DNA of 57,371 bases. Source: Acidimicrobiia bacterium (lineage in GTDB: Bacteria > Actinomycetota > Acidimicrobiia > Spongiisociales > ZC4RG35). Every line of letters begins with the position of its first letter. Within the stretch, counting starts at the first letter, position 1. The stretch is taken from NCBI GenBank assembly GCA_015488325.1, contig WFOA01000025.1, positions 1 through 57,371 on the forward strand. Reading direction: 5' to 3'. Below are positions 28,161-37,127 of the stretch, in pieces. The notes under the pieces are model-generated. The model was not told the DNA's origin and did no database searches. It saw only the letters and a program-made list of their open reading frames with translations. A program made the position numbers and the translations under genes.

Positions 28161-30091
28161 CAGGTCACCTCCAAAGCCCCGGACGGATGCAGCAGTCCCC
28201 GTTCCCCGGGAGCCAGGTAGATCGTGGCTTCCCCTTCGGTGACGACACACGGCCCGACCACCTCGTCACCGGGCCTCATCCCCGGCCGCCACCACACCTG
28301 GGCGGTCGTCGTCCCCTCGGAGGTGACCACCGTCCGCTCGGGGAGCCGGGCGTCACCCTCCGGCCGATGTTCGGGGAGACGCTCCCAGGAGAGGGCCGCC
28401 TGCCCGACGGCGGCCGCCCGCACCGTCACCGCCTCGATGGGGTCGTCGGGACGGGAGAAGCCGTTGCGAGCGGCGTGGGCCCGGTGGAACCGTTCCGCCA
28501 GCACCTCCCAGCCTTCCCCGGCCCGGTACGGGACGGTGGTCTCGTGGGACTGGCCCAGATACCGGACATCCACCGACGTCTCCACCCGCACCGGCGGGCT
28601 TCCCGACCGCTCCGTCAACCGTCCGACGACCTCTGCGGCGACATCTGAGACCGCGCGGTCCAGGAGGTCGGCCTGGGCGGGGGTGAGGAGCACACTGCGG
28701 GCGGCGTCTTGACGGGGTGGGCTCAGCAGCAACCCGAGGGCCGAGAACACCCCCGCGTACGGTGGCACCACCACCCCCGCCATCTCGAGACGACGGGCCA
28801 AGGCGGAGGCGTGGAGTCCGCCGGCCCCGCCGAACGCCACCAACACGGCGGAGCGTGGATCGGCACCCTCCTCCACCGACACCGCCCGGATGGCCCGTTC
28901 CATGTGGGCTTCGACGACCTCCACCATCCCGAGGGCCGTCTCCACCGGGTCGAGACCCAAGCGCCCACCCAGCCGAGCCAGGGCGGCGACGGCGGCGTCG
29001 GGGCGGACCTGCAGGGACCCGGCGAGGCTCTCGGTGATCCTCCCCAGCGCCAGGTTCGCGTCGGTGACGGTCGGGTCGACCCCACCTCGCCCGTAGCAGG
29101 CCGGACCGGGGTCGGCCCCGGCGGATCGAGGACCCACCCGGAGGGCGTTCCCCGGGTCGGCCCAGCCGATGCTTCCCCCTCCGGCACCGACCGTGTGGAT
29201 CGCCACCGACGGGAGCCGGACCACCTGACCTTCCACCGTCCGTTCGTACACGATCTCGGGCCGACCGTGTTCGACCCGGCAGACGTCCGTCGACGTGCCT
29301 CCCATGTCGAAGGAGACGATCCGGTGGTACCCGAGGGCCTGGCCCAAGGCGGCGGCGGCCACCACTCCCCCCGCCGGGCCCGACAGCAGGATCGCCGCCG
29401 CCAGCTCGGCGGCGTCGTCGGGGGTCATGAGACCGCCGCTCGAGCGCATGACGAGCAGACGTTCCGCCGGGTCGGGGACGACCCGGCGGCTCAGATGACG
29501 GAGATAGGCCTCCACCTTGGGACGGAGGTAGGCGTTCACCACCGTGGTGGAGGTCCGCTCGTACTCCCGGAATTCGGGTACGACCAGATGGGACGGGGCC
29601 ACCGGCACCTCCCCCAGGGCCGACCGCACCCATTCGACGACCTGTGCCTCCCGGTCGGTGTCCCGGAACCCGTACAGCAGCGACACCGCCACCGCCTCGG
29701 GTCCCCGTCGCCGGATCTCGTCGGTGAGGTCGTCCACCCGGGCCGGATCCCATCCCAGCCGGGAGCGGCGGTCGACCAGCGGCGCCGGACGGTCGGCCAG
29801 CGGGTCGTACAGAGAAGGTCGGGCCTGGCGTCCGATCTCGATCAGGTCTTCGAAGCCGGCGTCGACGATCAGGACCGTGTCGGCGCCGTCCCGTTCCAAC
29901 AGGGCGTTGGTCGCCACGGTGGTGCCGTGCACCAGCAGCGGCACCCGGGCGTCTCCGACCAGCAGCCGAGCTCCGGACTCGACCCCTACGCTCTGGTCGA
30001 CCGTGGTGGAGGTCTTGGCGGCATGCAGCCTCGAACCGTCCCACCATGCCAGGTCGGTGAAGGTCCCGCCGACGTCCACCCCGAGGGTCAT
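28157..30091 (-). CDS. hyuA: Hydantoinase A/oxoprolinase family protein
   Basis: A 644-residue ATP-binding subunit with the actin-like phosphate motifs GVDVGGTFTD (4-13) and FDMGGTSTDV, preceded by LLSGPAGGVVAAA. The Hydant_A_N and hydantoinase A domains are followed by a C-terminal domain with YLGQSHETTVPY. It cleaves cyclic amides at the cost of ATP together with HyuB. It is slightly short compared with typical 680-700-residue members. It is divergent from the Nfu-domain gene across only 33 bp. Confidence 0.92.
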   Translation of the reverse strand: MTLGVDVGGTFTDLAWWDGSRLHAAKTSTTVDQSVGVESGARLLVGDARVPLLVHGTTVATNALLERDGADTVLIVDAGFEDLIEIGRQARPSLYDPLADRPAPLVDRRSRLGWDPARVDDLTDEIRRRGPEAVAVSLLYGFRDTDREAQVVEWVRSALGEVPVAPSHLVVPEFREYERTSTTVVNAYLRPKVEAYLRHLSRRVVPDPAERLLVMRSSGGLMTPDDAAELAAAILLSGPAGGVVAAAALGQALGYHRIVSFDMGGTSTDVCRVEHGRPEIVYERTVEGQVVRLPSVAIHTVGAGGGSIGWADPGNALRVGPRSAGADPGPACYGRGGVDPTVTDANLALGRITESLAGSLQVRPDAAVAALARLGGRLGLDPVETALGMVEVVEAHMERAIRAVSVEEGADPRSAVLVAFGGAGGLHASALARRLEMAGVVVPPYAGVFSALGLLLSPPRQDAARSVLLTPAQADLLDRAVSDVAAEVVGRLTERSGSPPVRVETSVDVRYLGQSHETTVPYRAGEGWEVLAERFHRAHAARNGFSRPDDPIEAVTVRAAAVGQAALSWERLPEHRPEGDARLPERTVVTSEGTTTAQVWWRPGMRPGDEVVGPCVVTEGEATIYLAPGERGLLHPSGALEVTW

Positions 30092-30124
30092 CGGCGGCGG
30101 CTACCCTCGACGTGGAGGTGCACC

Positions 30125-30382
30125 ATGCCCGTACGAGTCGACGTCACCCCCAACCCCAACGCCCTCAAGTTCACGGTAGGCACCCCCGTCGGGGGCCCCA
30201 AGACCTTCGTGGCCGGCCAAGAGACCGACGACCCTCTGGCCGCCGAGCTCCTCGCCATCGATGGTGTGACCAGCATCTTCATGACCGCCGACTTCGTCAC
30301 GCTCTCCAAGACCCCCGAGGCCGGCTGGGACACCATCACCCCGAAAGCCACCGAGATCCTAGAGAGGCACTTCGCCGGGTGA
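30125..30382 (+). CDS. Nfu N-terminal-domain protein (NifU_N/Scaffold)
   Basis: An 85-residue protein matching only the N-terminal domain of Nfu Fe-S scaffold proteins: TPNPNALKFTVG, LAAELLAIDGVTSIFMTADFVTLSK, W...I.P...EIL. The C-terminal CxxC cluster-binding domain of full Nfu is absent, so it cannot hold a cluster by the usual residues. GGAGGTG precedes the ATG, and TACCCT at 30102-30107 could be its -10. It may act as an adaptor in Fe-S assembly. Confidence 0.82.
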   Translation: MPVRVDVTPNPNALKFTVGTPVGGPKTFVAGQETDDPLAAELLAIDGVTSIFMTADFVTLSKTPEAGWDTITPKATEILERHFAG

Positions 30383-30385
30383 CCG

Positions 30386-31258
30386 TCACGGCCCTCGGGG
30401 AGGCGGATCGACCTCGTTGCCGTCGCCGTCGAGCCACACCACCAGCGGCCAGGTGACCCCACCCGGGTCGACGACGCCGCCCACCACCCGCCAGCGTCCA
30501 CCCACGGCGAACGTCTGGACGGTCCCGACCTCTCCGAAACGGGCGAACACCTCCGTCGCCGCGGCGACGACGTCGTCGGGGGCCTGGGCCGGTTCGCCGA
30601 CACCGGCCGGGACCGACGGCGGAGTGAACGCAGACGGGGCAGGCAGGTCGAGGAGGGTGGGCGGATCGGTGGAGAGGTCGAACAGGAGGCGGAACGCCTG
30701 CGGGGGGATTCGACGGTATTCCTCGCCGGGGGCCGCCACCAGGCGGCCGACCACCGCCTGCACCGAGTACCGTCCGGCGCCGACGTCGCGTACCGACGAG
30801 ACCGACACCCATTCGACGAAGGAACGGGTACCCGGCTGGGGACCGGGCAGGTCGGGGTCGACCAACACCGCAGAGCGGTCACCGCCACCGTCCGCCGTGA
30901 AGAGCTCCCGAAGCACCCATTCCGCGGCGCCGGCGGCGGCCCGTTCGAGGTCCTTCGACTCCACGGCCCGCAGGTCGGCTTCGGCCCACACCGGCGGGGG
31001 TGCGGTCGTCACCGTCGGAGGCGTCTCCGGCGCCAGCGTCGTCACCGTCGTCACCGTCGCAGCCGGAGCCTCCGTCGCCGGACCGCTCGGCGGCGACGGT
31101 CGCCCCGGCCAGGCGACGGCGGCGACCACCGCCAGCACCCCGACGATCCCCGCCCCCCAACGCAGGGTCGTCCGGCGCCGGGACTCCACCTCCGCCATCA
31201 GCTCGTCCCAGGGAATGTGCTCGAAGTATTCGTCGGGAGGGGGCTGTCGGTCGGTCAC
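30386..31258 (-). CDS. Single-pass membrane protein with extracytoplasmic domain, unknown function
   Basis: A 290-residue protein. A 30-residue cytoplasmic start is followed by one transmembrane helix (LRWGAGIVGVLAVVAAVAW, about 32-50), a Pro/Thr-rich linker (about 52-90), and an outside domain of about 200 residues with FVEWVSVSSVRDVGAGRYSVQAVV and a conserved-looking VGGRWRVVGGVV. The overall plan resembles TcpC- or Mce-associated-type anchored proteins, without a firm match. GTG 31258 follows TAGGTT by 6 nt, so it is leaderless. Divergent from the next gene. Confidence 0.78.
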   Translation of the reverse strand: MTDRQPPPDEYFEHIPWDELMAEVESRRRTTLRWGAGIVGVLAVVAAVAWPGRPSPPSGPATEAPAATVTTVTTLAPETPPTVTTAPPPVWAEADLRAVESKDLERAAAGAAEWVLRELFTADGGGDRSAVLVDPDLPGPQPGTRSFVEWVSVSSVRDVGAGRYSVQAVVGRLVAAPGEEYRRIPPQAFRLLFDLSTDPPTLLDLPAPSAFTPPSVPAGVGEPAQAPDDVVAAATEVFARFGEVGTVQTFAVGGRWRVVGGVVDPGGVTWPLVVWLDGDGNEVDPPPRGP

Positions 31259-31264
31259 GGTTCG

Positions 31265-31335
31265 AACCTACGGAACCGGTGGCCGGGCGACAAGGGGGTC
31301 GAAGGTGCGGGAACCATCCGGGCTACGACTAACGT
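31265..31335. promoter_or_regulatory. Divergent leaderless promoters at 31258 and 31346
   Basis: TAGGTT on the minus strand (31265-31270) ends 6 nt before GTG 31258. TAACGT on the plus strand (31330-31335) ends 10 nt before ATG 31346. Neither gene has a ribosome site. Confidence 0.5.
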
Positions 31336-31345
31336 TCCCCTGCCG

Positions 31346-31960
31346 ATGGCGATGAACCCAGACCCCCGACCCGGACGCTGGATCCTCCCCCTGGTGATCT
31401 TGGGGATGATCGCGTTCACCTACTTCTTCGTCCGGTCCCTGCCCGGCGACGACACTCCACCCCAGGCGATCGCCGCCGACAGCTCGGTCGCCACCACCAC
31501 CTCGTCGACCCTCGCCACCACCTCCACCACGTCGACCACGCTCCCCCTCGACCCCGAAGTGAAGGCCTACCTGGACACCCTCGACACCCTGGTCGAACAG
31601 CTCACCGGGTTCCAGACGGAGATGGCCGCGGTCAACTCCGGGTTCGATGCCAAACCGCGCACGATCCCCTACCGGGAAGCGGAAGACCGCCTCTCCGCCC
31701 TCGCCGACAACCTCGAGACGTGGCGTGACGCCGTCGCCGCCCTCACCGCACCGCCGGCTCTGGAAGCCAACCAGGCCGTGATCCTCTCCGCCGCCGAAGA
31801 AGCCAACACCCAGGCCCACGAGGCGCTTCGCGGCCTGCGTCTGCCCCCACCCGACACCGGCGACATCCGCCGTGCCGCCGTCGCGGCCTTCGACGACGCA
31901 GTGGCGGAGTTCGAGCGGGCCGTCGGCCAAGCGAAGGTCGCCGCAGGGGCCGAAGCCTGA
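31346..31960 (+). CDS. Membrane-anchored protein with Ser/Thr-rich linker, unknown function
   Basis: A 204-residue protein. A transmembrane helix (WILPLVILGMIAFTYFFV, about 12-29) is followed by a Thr/Ser-rich linker (about 45-66) and a helical, probably coiled-coil outside region (LDTLDTLVEQLTGFQTEMAAVN, REAEDRLSALADNLETWRDAVAAL). No family is recognised. The Eis-like gene begins 1 bp after its stop, so the two are in one operon. Confidence 0.75.
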   Translation: MAMNPDPRPGRWILPLVILGMIAFTYFFVRSLPGDDTPPQAIAADSSVATTTSSTLATTSTTSTTLPLDPEVKAYLDTLDTLVEQLTGFQTEMAAVNSGFDAKPRTIPYREAEDRLSALADNLETWRDAVAALTAPPALEANQAVILSAAEEANTQAHEALRGLRLPPPDTGDIRRAAVAAFDDAVAEFERAVGQAKVAAGAEA

Positions 31961-31961
31961 C

Positions 31962-33185
31962 GTGGACGTCGACGTTCGGCGACCCGACCCCGACCAGCTC
32001 CACACCTTCCGGCACCTCCTCGGACTCGCCTTCGGGTTCGATCCCGACCCCGACGAAGAGAAACGGTTCCTCGAGCTCATCGAAGCGGAACGAACCCGGT
32101 GTGCCTTCGACGGCGACGAAATGGTCGGCACCGCCACCGCCTTCAGTCTCGACCTGACGGTCCCCGGCGGGACGGTGCCCTGCGCCGGCACGACGATGGT
32201 GACGACGAAACCCACCCATCGACGCCGTGGCATCCTCCGGGCGTTGATGGCCGCCCACTTCGACGAGGTCGTCGAGCGGGGAGAACCGGTCGCCGCGCTG
32301 TGGGCTTCCGATTCCGCCATCTACGGACGGTTCGGCTTCGGCCAGGCCAGCGAAGGGGTGGAGGTCACCGTCGCACGGTCCGAAGATCCGCTGCACCGCC
32401 TGGCCCCCGAACCCTCCCCCGTCGAGCTGGTGGACGTCGACACGGCCCGGAAGGTGTTCCCCGAGGTGTTCGAACAGGTGCGGGTCCGCCGGCCCGGCTG
32501 TTACGCCCGCAGTGCCGTCTGGTGGGAACACCGCCACTTCCACGACCCACGACAGCGCCGCGACGGCGGGACGCAGCAGCGTCTCTGCGTCACCCGCTCG
32601 AACGACGGCGAACCCACCGGGTATGTCCGCTACCGGGTCGAGGCGAAATGGGAGGAGCATCACGGCGCCGGTGTGCTCACGGTGCTCGAGCTCCAGGCGA
32701 CCACCCCCGAGGCCGCGGCCGGGCTGTGGCGGTTCCTCCTCACCCACGACCTGATCGCCAAGGTCGTCGCCCATGACCGTCCGGTGGACGACCCGCTGTT
32801 CGAGCTCCTCGCCGCCCCTCGCCGCGCCCGGAGGGTGACGACCGACGCCCTGTGGCTTCGGATCTTCGACGTCCCCGCCGCTCTGGAGGCTCGCCGCTAC
32901 CGAGGACCCGCATCGTTCGTGTTCGACGTCTCCGACCCGACCGGACGCAGCGGAGGGACGTTCCGGCTGGAGATCGACGAGGCGGGCCACGCCCGCTGCC
33001 GCCCCTCCCGGGGGCCGGTCGACCTCCGCCTCGACATCGAGGACCTCGGCTCGGCCTATCTGGGAGCGCCCCGCTTCGCCCGCTCCCTCCGTGCGGGTCG
33101 GCTCGACGGCGACCCGGCGACCGCCGTCCGGGCCGACATCGCCTTCACCTGGGATCCTCCGCCCTGGTGCCCGGAGGTGTTCTGA
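31962..33185 (+). CDS. Eis-like GNAT-family acetyltransferase
   Basis: A 407-residue enzyme with the Eis plan. The N-terminal GNAT domain carries MVTTKPTHRRRGILRALM and AIYGRFGFGQAS, a second degenerate GNAT fold spans about 170-290, and a C-terminal sterol-carrier-like domain (FDVSDPTGRSGGTFRLEIDEAGHARC, about 300-400) ends near the C-terminal carboxylate used in Eis catalysis. Such proteins acetylate amines on small molecules, including aminoglycosides, or on peptides. GTG 31962 is translationally coupled to the upstream gene; no ribosome site is visible. Natural substrate unknown. Confidence 0.88.
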   Translation: MDVDVRRPDPDQLHTFRHLLGLAFGFDPDPDEEKRFLELIEAERTRCAFDGDEMVGTATAFSLDLTVPGGTVPCAGTTMVTTKPTHRRRGILRALMAAHFDEVVERGEPVAALWASDSAIYGRFGFGQASEGVEVTVARSEDPLHRLAPEPSPVELVDVDTARKVFPEVFEQVRVRRPGCYARSAVWWEHRHFHDPRQRRDGGTQQRLCVTRSNDGEPTGYVRYRVEAKWEEHHGAGVLTVLELQATTPEAAAGLWRFLLTHDLIAKVVAHDRPVDDPLFELLAAPRRARRVTTDALWLRIFDVPAALEARRYRGPASFVFDVSDPTGRSGGTFRLEIDEAGHARCRPSRGPVDLRLDIEDLGSAYLGAPRFARSLRAGRLDGDPATAVRADIAFTWDPPPWCPEVF

Positions 33186-33240
33186 TCCAACGAGCCTGGC
33201 GGGCCACTAGCGTTTCGGGCACAGTCTCGCCGAGCCGACC

Positions 33241-34563
33241 ATGACGAAACAGTCCGAATACGTCCTCCGCACCGTCCGGGACCGGGGCATCCGGTTCGTC
33301 CGTCTCTGGTTCACCGACGTCCAGGGGTTCCTCAAGTCGGTGTCGATCAGCCCCCAGGAGCTGGAGACCGCCCTGGAGGAAGGCATGACCTTCGACGGGT
33401 CGGCCATCGACGGCTACGCCCGGGTGCAGGAGGCGGACATGCTCGCCATCCCCGACCCGTCCACCTTCCAGATCCTCCCGTGGCGCACCGAAGAGCCGGT
33501 GGGGCGGATGTTCTGTGACATCGTCACCCCGGACGGCCAGCCCTTCGAAGGCGACCCCCGCACCGTGCTGAAACGCAACCTGGAACGAGCCGCCGCCGCC
33601 GGATACACCTTCTACGTGGCCCCCGAGCTCGAATACTTCTACTTCGCCGACTCCGGACCCGAACCCAAGGTCCTCGACCACGGCGGCTACTTCGACCTCA
33701 CCCCCCTCGACGTCGCCCACGAATACCGGCGCAAGACCATCAACGCCCTCGAGGAGATCGGGATCCCCGTGGAGCACTCCCACCACGAGGTGGCCCCCAG
33801 CCAGCACGAGATCATCGTCCGCTACACCGACGCCCTCACCATGGCGGACAACATCATGACGTTCCGCCTGGCGGTGAAGGAGGTGGCGTTGGAGCACGGG
33901 GTGTACGCCACCTTCATGCCCAAACCGTTGGAGCAACACGACGGTTCCGGGATGCACCTCCACATGTCCCTGTTCCGGGGCGAACGGAACGTGTTCGCCG
34001 GAGACGAAGCGGGAGAGCTGTCCGAGACGGCCCGCCGGTTCATCGCCGGGCTCCTCCGCCACGCCCGAGAGATGACCGCCGTCACCAACCAGTGGGTGAA
34101 CTCTTACAAGCGCCTCGTCCCCGGCTTCGAAGCCCCCATCTACGTCTCGTGGGCCCGCAACAACCAGTCCGCCCTCGTCCGGGTCCCGACGGTGAAAGCG
34201 GGCAAGGCCGAGAGCGTCCGGGTCGAATACCGCTCCCCCGACGCAGCCTGCAATCCCTACCTGGTCCTCGCCGTGCTCCTCACCGCCGGGTTGGAAGGGA
34301 TCGAACAGGGATACGAGCTGCCACCGGAAGTGACCCTGAACCTGCACGAACTCGACCGGGAAGACCGGGAGAAGATGGGCATCGAACGACTCCCCGAGAC
34401 CCTGGCAGAGGCGCTCGACACGATGGAACGCTCCGACCTGGTCCGCAAAGCCCTCGGCGACCACGTCGTCGACTGGTTCGTCCGTAACCGCCGCAAAGAA
34501 TGGGACCGCTATCAGCAGCACGTCTCCCGATACGAGCTCGAGACCTACCTGCCGATCCTGTGA
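33241..34563 (+). CDS. Glutamine synthetase, type I, GlnA2-like
   Basis: A 440-residue type I enzyme (short alpha-like form) with FDGSAIDG (52-59), the ATP/glutamate-site segments VAPELEYFYF, HHEVAPSQHEI and GSGMHLHMSL, NQSALVRVP, and the C-terminal EYRSPDAACNPYL. The adenylylation-type NLYxLPPEE segment is replaced, so GlnE control is unlikely. The start (YVLRTVRDRGIRFVRLWFTDVQGFLKS) is closest to mycobacterial GlnA2 as remembered. Streptomyces GlnA2 makes gamma-glutamylpolyamines, so ammonia or polyamine glutamylation are both possible. No clear ribosome site; TAGCGT at 33208-33213 is a candidate -10. The GlnR-like gene follows 7 bp later. Confidence 0.92.
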   Translation: MTKQSEYVLRTVRDRGIRFVRLWFTDVQGFLKSVSISPQELETALEEGMTFDGSAIDGYARVQEADMLAIPDPSTFQILPWRTEEPVGRMFCDIVTPDGQPFEGDPRTVLKRNLERAAAAGYTFYVAPELEYFYFADSGPEPKVLDHGGYFDLTPLDVAHEYRRKTINALEEIGIPVEHSHHEVAPSQHEIIVRYTDALTMADNIMTFRLAVKEVALEHGVYATFMPKPLEQHDGSGMHLHMSLFRGERNVFAGDEAGELSETARRFIAGLLRHAREMTAVTNQWVNSYKRLVPGFEAPIYVSWARNNQSALVRVPTVKAGKAESVRVEYRSPDAACNPYLVLAVLLTAGLEGIEQGYELPPEVTLNLHELDREDREKMGIERLPETLAEALDTMERSDLVRKALGDHVVDWFVRNRRKEWDRYQQHVSRYELETYLPIL

Positions 34564-34570
34564 CCCTTCG

Positions 34571-35206
34571 ATGGACGTCGCCCTCTACCCCGCCGACTGC
34601 TCCGACACCCTCGCTTCGGCGTTGACCGTCGCCGGGTTCGAGCCGAAACCGGTGGAGGACCTCGGCGACATCGACCCGACCCTCGCCGAACATTGGGGGG
34701 TCCTCGTGGTCGAGTTGGGCGACGAACCCCTCCGCCGCCTCCGCCAGATCACCCATCTCGCCGAAGGGTCTGGGGTTCCGATCCTCGTCGCCGTCGAACG
34801 GGACCAGCTCGCCCTCGTCGAGAACACCGACCAGATCGACGACCTCATCGTCGGGGTCCCCGACCCGACCGAGTTGGGGGTCCGGATCCGCCGCCTCCTC
34901 CGACACGCCGCCGACGACGAAGTCCTGACGTACGAGGACCTCGTGCTCGACACCAGGACCTACCAGGCGACCCTCGCCGGGCGCGGGATCGACCTCACCT
35001 ACATGGAGTACGAGCTGTTGCGGTTCTTCGTCGCCAACCGCGGCAGGGTCTGGACCCGTGAACAGCTCCTGTCGAAGGTCTGGGGGTACGACTACTTCGG
35101 AGGTTCCCGCACCGTCGACGTCCACGTTCGCCGACTGCGGGCGAAACTCGGGGAGGAACGGGCGTGGATCACCACGGTGCGGTCGGTCGGGTACCGGTTC
35201 GGCTGA
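34571..35206 (+). CDS. GlnR-like orphan OmpR-family regulator
   Basis: A 211-residue regulator. The C-terminal winged helix (about 115-210: LDLTYMEYELLRFFVANRGRVWTREQLLSKVWGYDYFGGSRTVDVHVRRLRAKLG in outline) is strongly GlnR-like. The receiver-like N-terminus is degenerate: the phospho-acceptor position in GVLVVELG is Glu48, and the acidic pocket is missing. GlnR proteins of actinobacteria also work without a partner kinase and control nitrogen genes. Co-transcription with the glutamine synthetase gene supports a nitrogen role. Its last 38 bp overlap the convergent flavoprotein gene. Confidence 0.88.
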   Translation: MDVALYPADCSDTLASALTVAGFEPKPVEDLGDIDPTLAEHWGVLVVELGDEPLRRLRQITHLAEGSGVPILVAVERDQLALVENTDQIDDLIVGVPDPTELGVRIRRLLRHAADDEVLTYEDLVLDTRTYQATLAGRGIDLTYMEYELLRFFVANRGRVWTREQLLSKVWGYDYFGGSRTVDVHVRRLRAKLGEERAWITTVRSVGYRFG

Positions 35207-36404
35207 CCCGGAAGCGACGCCCGGCCGTGGCGACCAACAGGCGGTAGATCCCCCGACCGACCCGGCCGTTCACGGGCGGCCCCAACGTCAGTTCGAACAG
35301 CCACCGCGCCACCGGCCCCGACCCGACCACGGCCGGGGCGGCACGGTGGAGCCAGGGCCGGCGGAGGGCCGACACGAAGATCCGCCCCACCCGATAGTGG
35401 TCCCCGAACCGTTCCTCGAGCAGGGACGGGTACCGCCGGAGAAGCGAAGGGTCCCCGTGGTGGAGGGCAGCGTCGATCGTCTCCGCCGCCAACCGGCCCG
35501 ACCCGAGGGCGGCGGCGATCCCCTCCCCGGTGAAGGGGTTGACGGTCCCCCCGGCGTCGCCCACCGCCAACCAGTTGGGTCCGGCCTCGGGGGTGATGCC
35601 CAACCCCGCCGGGAGGATGCCGCCCCGGGGACGTTCCCGGGGTTCGGGGCGCAGGCCCCAGTCGTCTGCCGCCGAGAGGACGAAACGACGGTAGAGAGGC
35701 ATCGTCTTCACACCCCGCCACCGGCCGGCCGTCGTCAGGGCGATCACGCCCACGTTGGCAGTCCCGTCCCCGACGGGGAACACCCATCCGTACCCGGGGA
35801 CGGGTCGACCGTCGTCGTCTGTCAGCCCGAGCCGGCACTCCAGGAACCGGTCGCCGGAACGAGAACTCACGTGGTAGGCACGGACGGCCACGCCGAGGGG
35901 GAAACGGCGGTCCCGGACGGTGCCCGCCGCCCGCCCGAAGGGGGAGGAAGCTCCGTCGGCGATCACCACGTACCGGGGTGTCCGCAGCTCACCCCCCACG
36001 TCCACGGCCAGGCGCCCGTCCCGCCACACCGGACGGGCGGCCACCCCTTCCACCACTTCGACGCCGCGTCTGCGGGCCTCGGCGACGAGGCCGGCGTCGA
36101 GACGGAACCGGGGGACGACGACGCCGCGTCGGGGGAGGCCGGGCCGGTGTGGCCACCGCATCTCCTGGCTGCGGCCCCGGTGGACGAGACGGAGACCGTC
36201 CACCGGGTGGCCGTCCGACGTCGTCTCCTCCACCCCGATCCGCTCCAGCTCCGCCAGGGCGGCCGGGGTGAGGCCGTCGCCGCAGGCTTTGTCGCGAGGG
36301 AACCGGGACCGGTCGACGATGGTGACGTCGTATCCGGCGTCGGCGAGGACGATCCCGGCGGCCGAACCGGCCGGTCCGGCACCTACGACGAGCACCGTGC
36401 TCAT
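35169..36404 (-). CDS. Geranylgeranyl-reductase-family FAD flavoprotein
   Basis: A 411-residue flavoprotein. The N-terminal GAGPAGSAAGIVLADAGYDV motif (about 8-27) and FPRDKACGDGLTPAAL, with the later NWLAVGDAGGTVNPFTGEGIAAALGSGRLAAE, are the hallmarks of the geranylgeranyl reductase/menaquinone-saturating group. In actinobacteria such enzymes (MenJ type) reduce isoprenoid chains of menaquinone or membrane lipids. The 3' end overlaps the glnR-like gene by 38 bp on the opposite strand. Substrate is inferred from family only. Confidence 0.88.
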   Translation of the reverse strand: MSTVLVVGAGPAGSAAGIVLADAGYDVTIVDRSRFPRDKACGDGLTPAALAELERIGVEETTSDGHPVDGLRLVHRGRSQEMRWPHRPGLPRRGVVVPRFRLDAGLVAEARRRGVEVVEGVAARPVWRDGRLAVDVGGELRTPRYVVIADGASSPFGRAAGTVRDRRFPLGVAVRAYHVSSRSGDRFLECRLGLTDDDGRPVPGYGWVFPVGDGTANVGVIALTTAGRWRGVKTMPLYRRFVLSAADDWGLRPEPRERPRGGILPAGLGITPEAGPNWLAVGDAGGTVNPFTGEGIAAALGSGRLAAETIDAALHHGDPSLLRRYPSLLEERFGDHYRVGRIFVSALRRPWLHRAAPAVVGSGPVARWLFELTLGPPVNGRVGRGIYRLLVATAGRRFRVSRTGTRPTAPW

Positions 36405-36428
36405 CGACCTGCCCGCCGCCGGGTGCCG

Positions 36429-37025
36429 TCAGGGACGTCGTGCACGGACCAGGGTGTCGATCGCCTCGCGGACCCCTTCGTCGGTCTCCACGGCCCGGAC
36501 CACCCTCTCCGCCTTGACGATCGTCAACGGCTCCAACTCGAAGGCGATCTCGTCCGGTGTGTAGTGGACCTCGGGGTCGGGCGGGCCTCCCCATCCCCGC
36601 TCCAGGTTCTCGAGGTCGTGGCCGATGACCAGCATCGTTCCGCCGGGCGCCACCGCCTCCCGGGCCCGGGCGATCACGTCTCGACGCTGCTCCGGGGGGA
36701 GATGCAGGTAGAGGATGACGACGAGGTCGTAGGCGTCCGGCTCGGGCCGGTATCGGGTGACGTCGGCCACCGTGAAGTTCACTTCGACGCCTCGCTGCCG
36801 TGCCAGCTCCCGTGCCCGTTCGATCGCCACCTGCGAGAAGTCCACGGCGTCGACCTGCCACCCCCGTTCGGCGAGCCACACCGCGTTACGGCCTTCCCCG
36901 CAGGCGACGTCGAGGGCCCGGCCGGGTGTCATCTCCCCGACCTCGGAGACGAGGAACACGTTCGGCTCGACACGCCACAGCCAGGGTTTCTCTTCGTATC
37001 TGCGATCCCATTCTTCGGCGCGCAT
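36429..37025 (-). CDS. Class I SAM-dependent methyltransferase
   Basis: A 198-residue Rossmann methyltransferase of the TehB/thiopurine-like group: WDRRYEEKPWLWRVEPN, motif I ALDVACGEGRNAVWLA (about 37-52), VDAVDFSQVAIERAR, and YDLVVILYLHLP. ATG 37025 follows GAGGAGG by 5 nt. It lies 24 bp before the flavoprotein start, so one operon is likely. Substrate unknown; a role in detoxifying small inorganic or thiol compounds is common for this group. Confidence 0.88.
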   Translation of the reverse strand: MRAEEWDRRYEEKPWLWRVEPNVFLVSEVGEMTPGRALDVACGEGRNAVWLAERGWQVDAVDFSQVAIERARELARQRGVEVNFTVADVTRYRPEPDAYDLVVILYLHLPPEQRRDVIARAREAVAPGGTMLVIGHDLENLERGWGGPPDPEVHYTPDEIAFELEPLTIVKAERVVRAVETDEGVREAIDTLVRARRP

Positions 37026-37127
37026 CGTTGCCTCCTCGTCTCGCACCCTACCGCCTCGGCGAAGGTCGCCCCGCCGCGTGCAGGCTCCCCCCACCGAGGC
37101 GGGGGGACCAGGCACACACCCGGAGGA

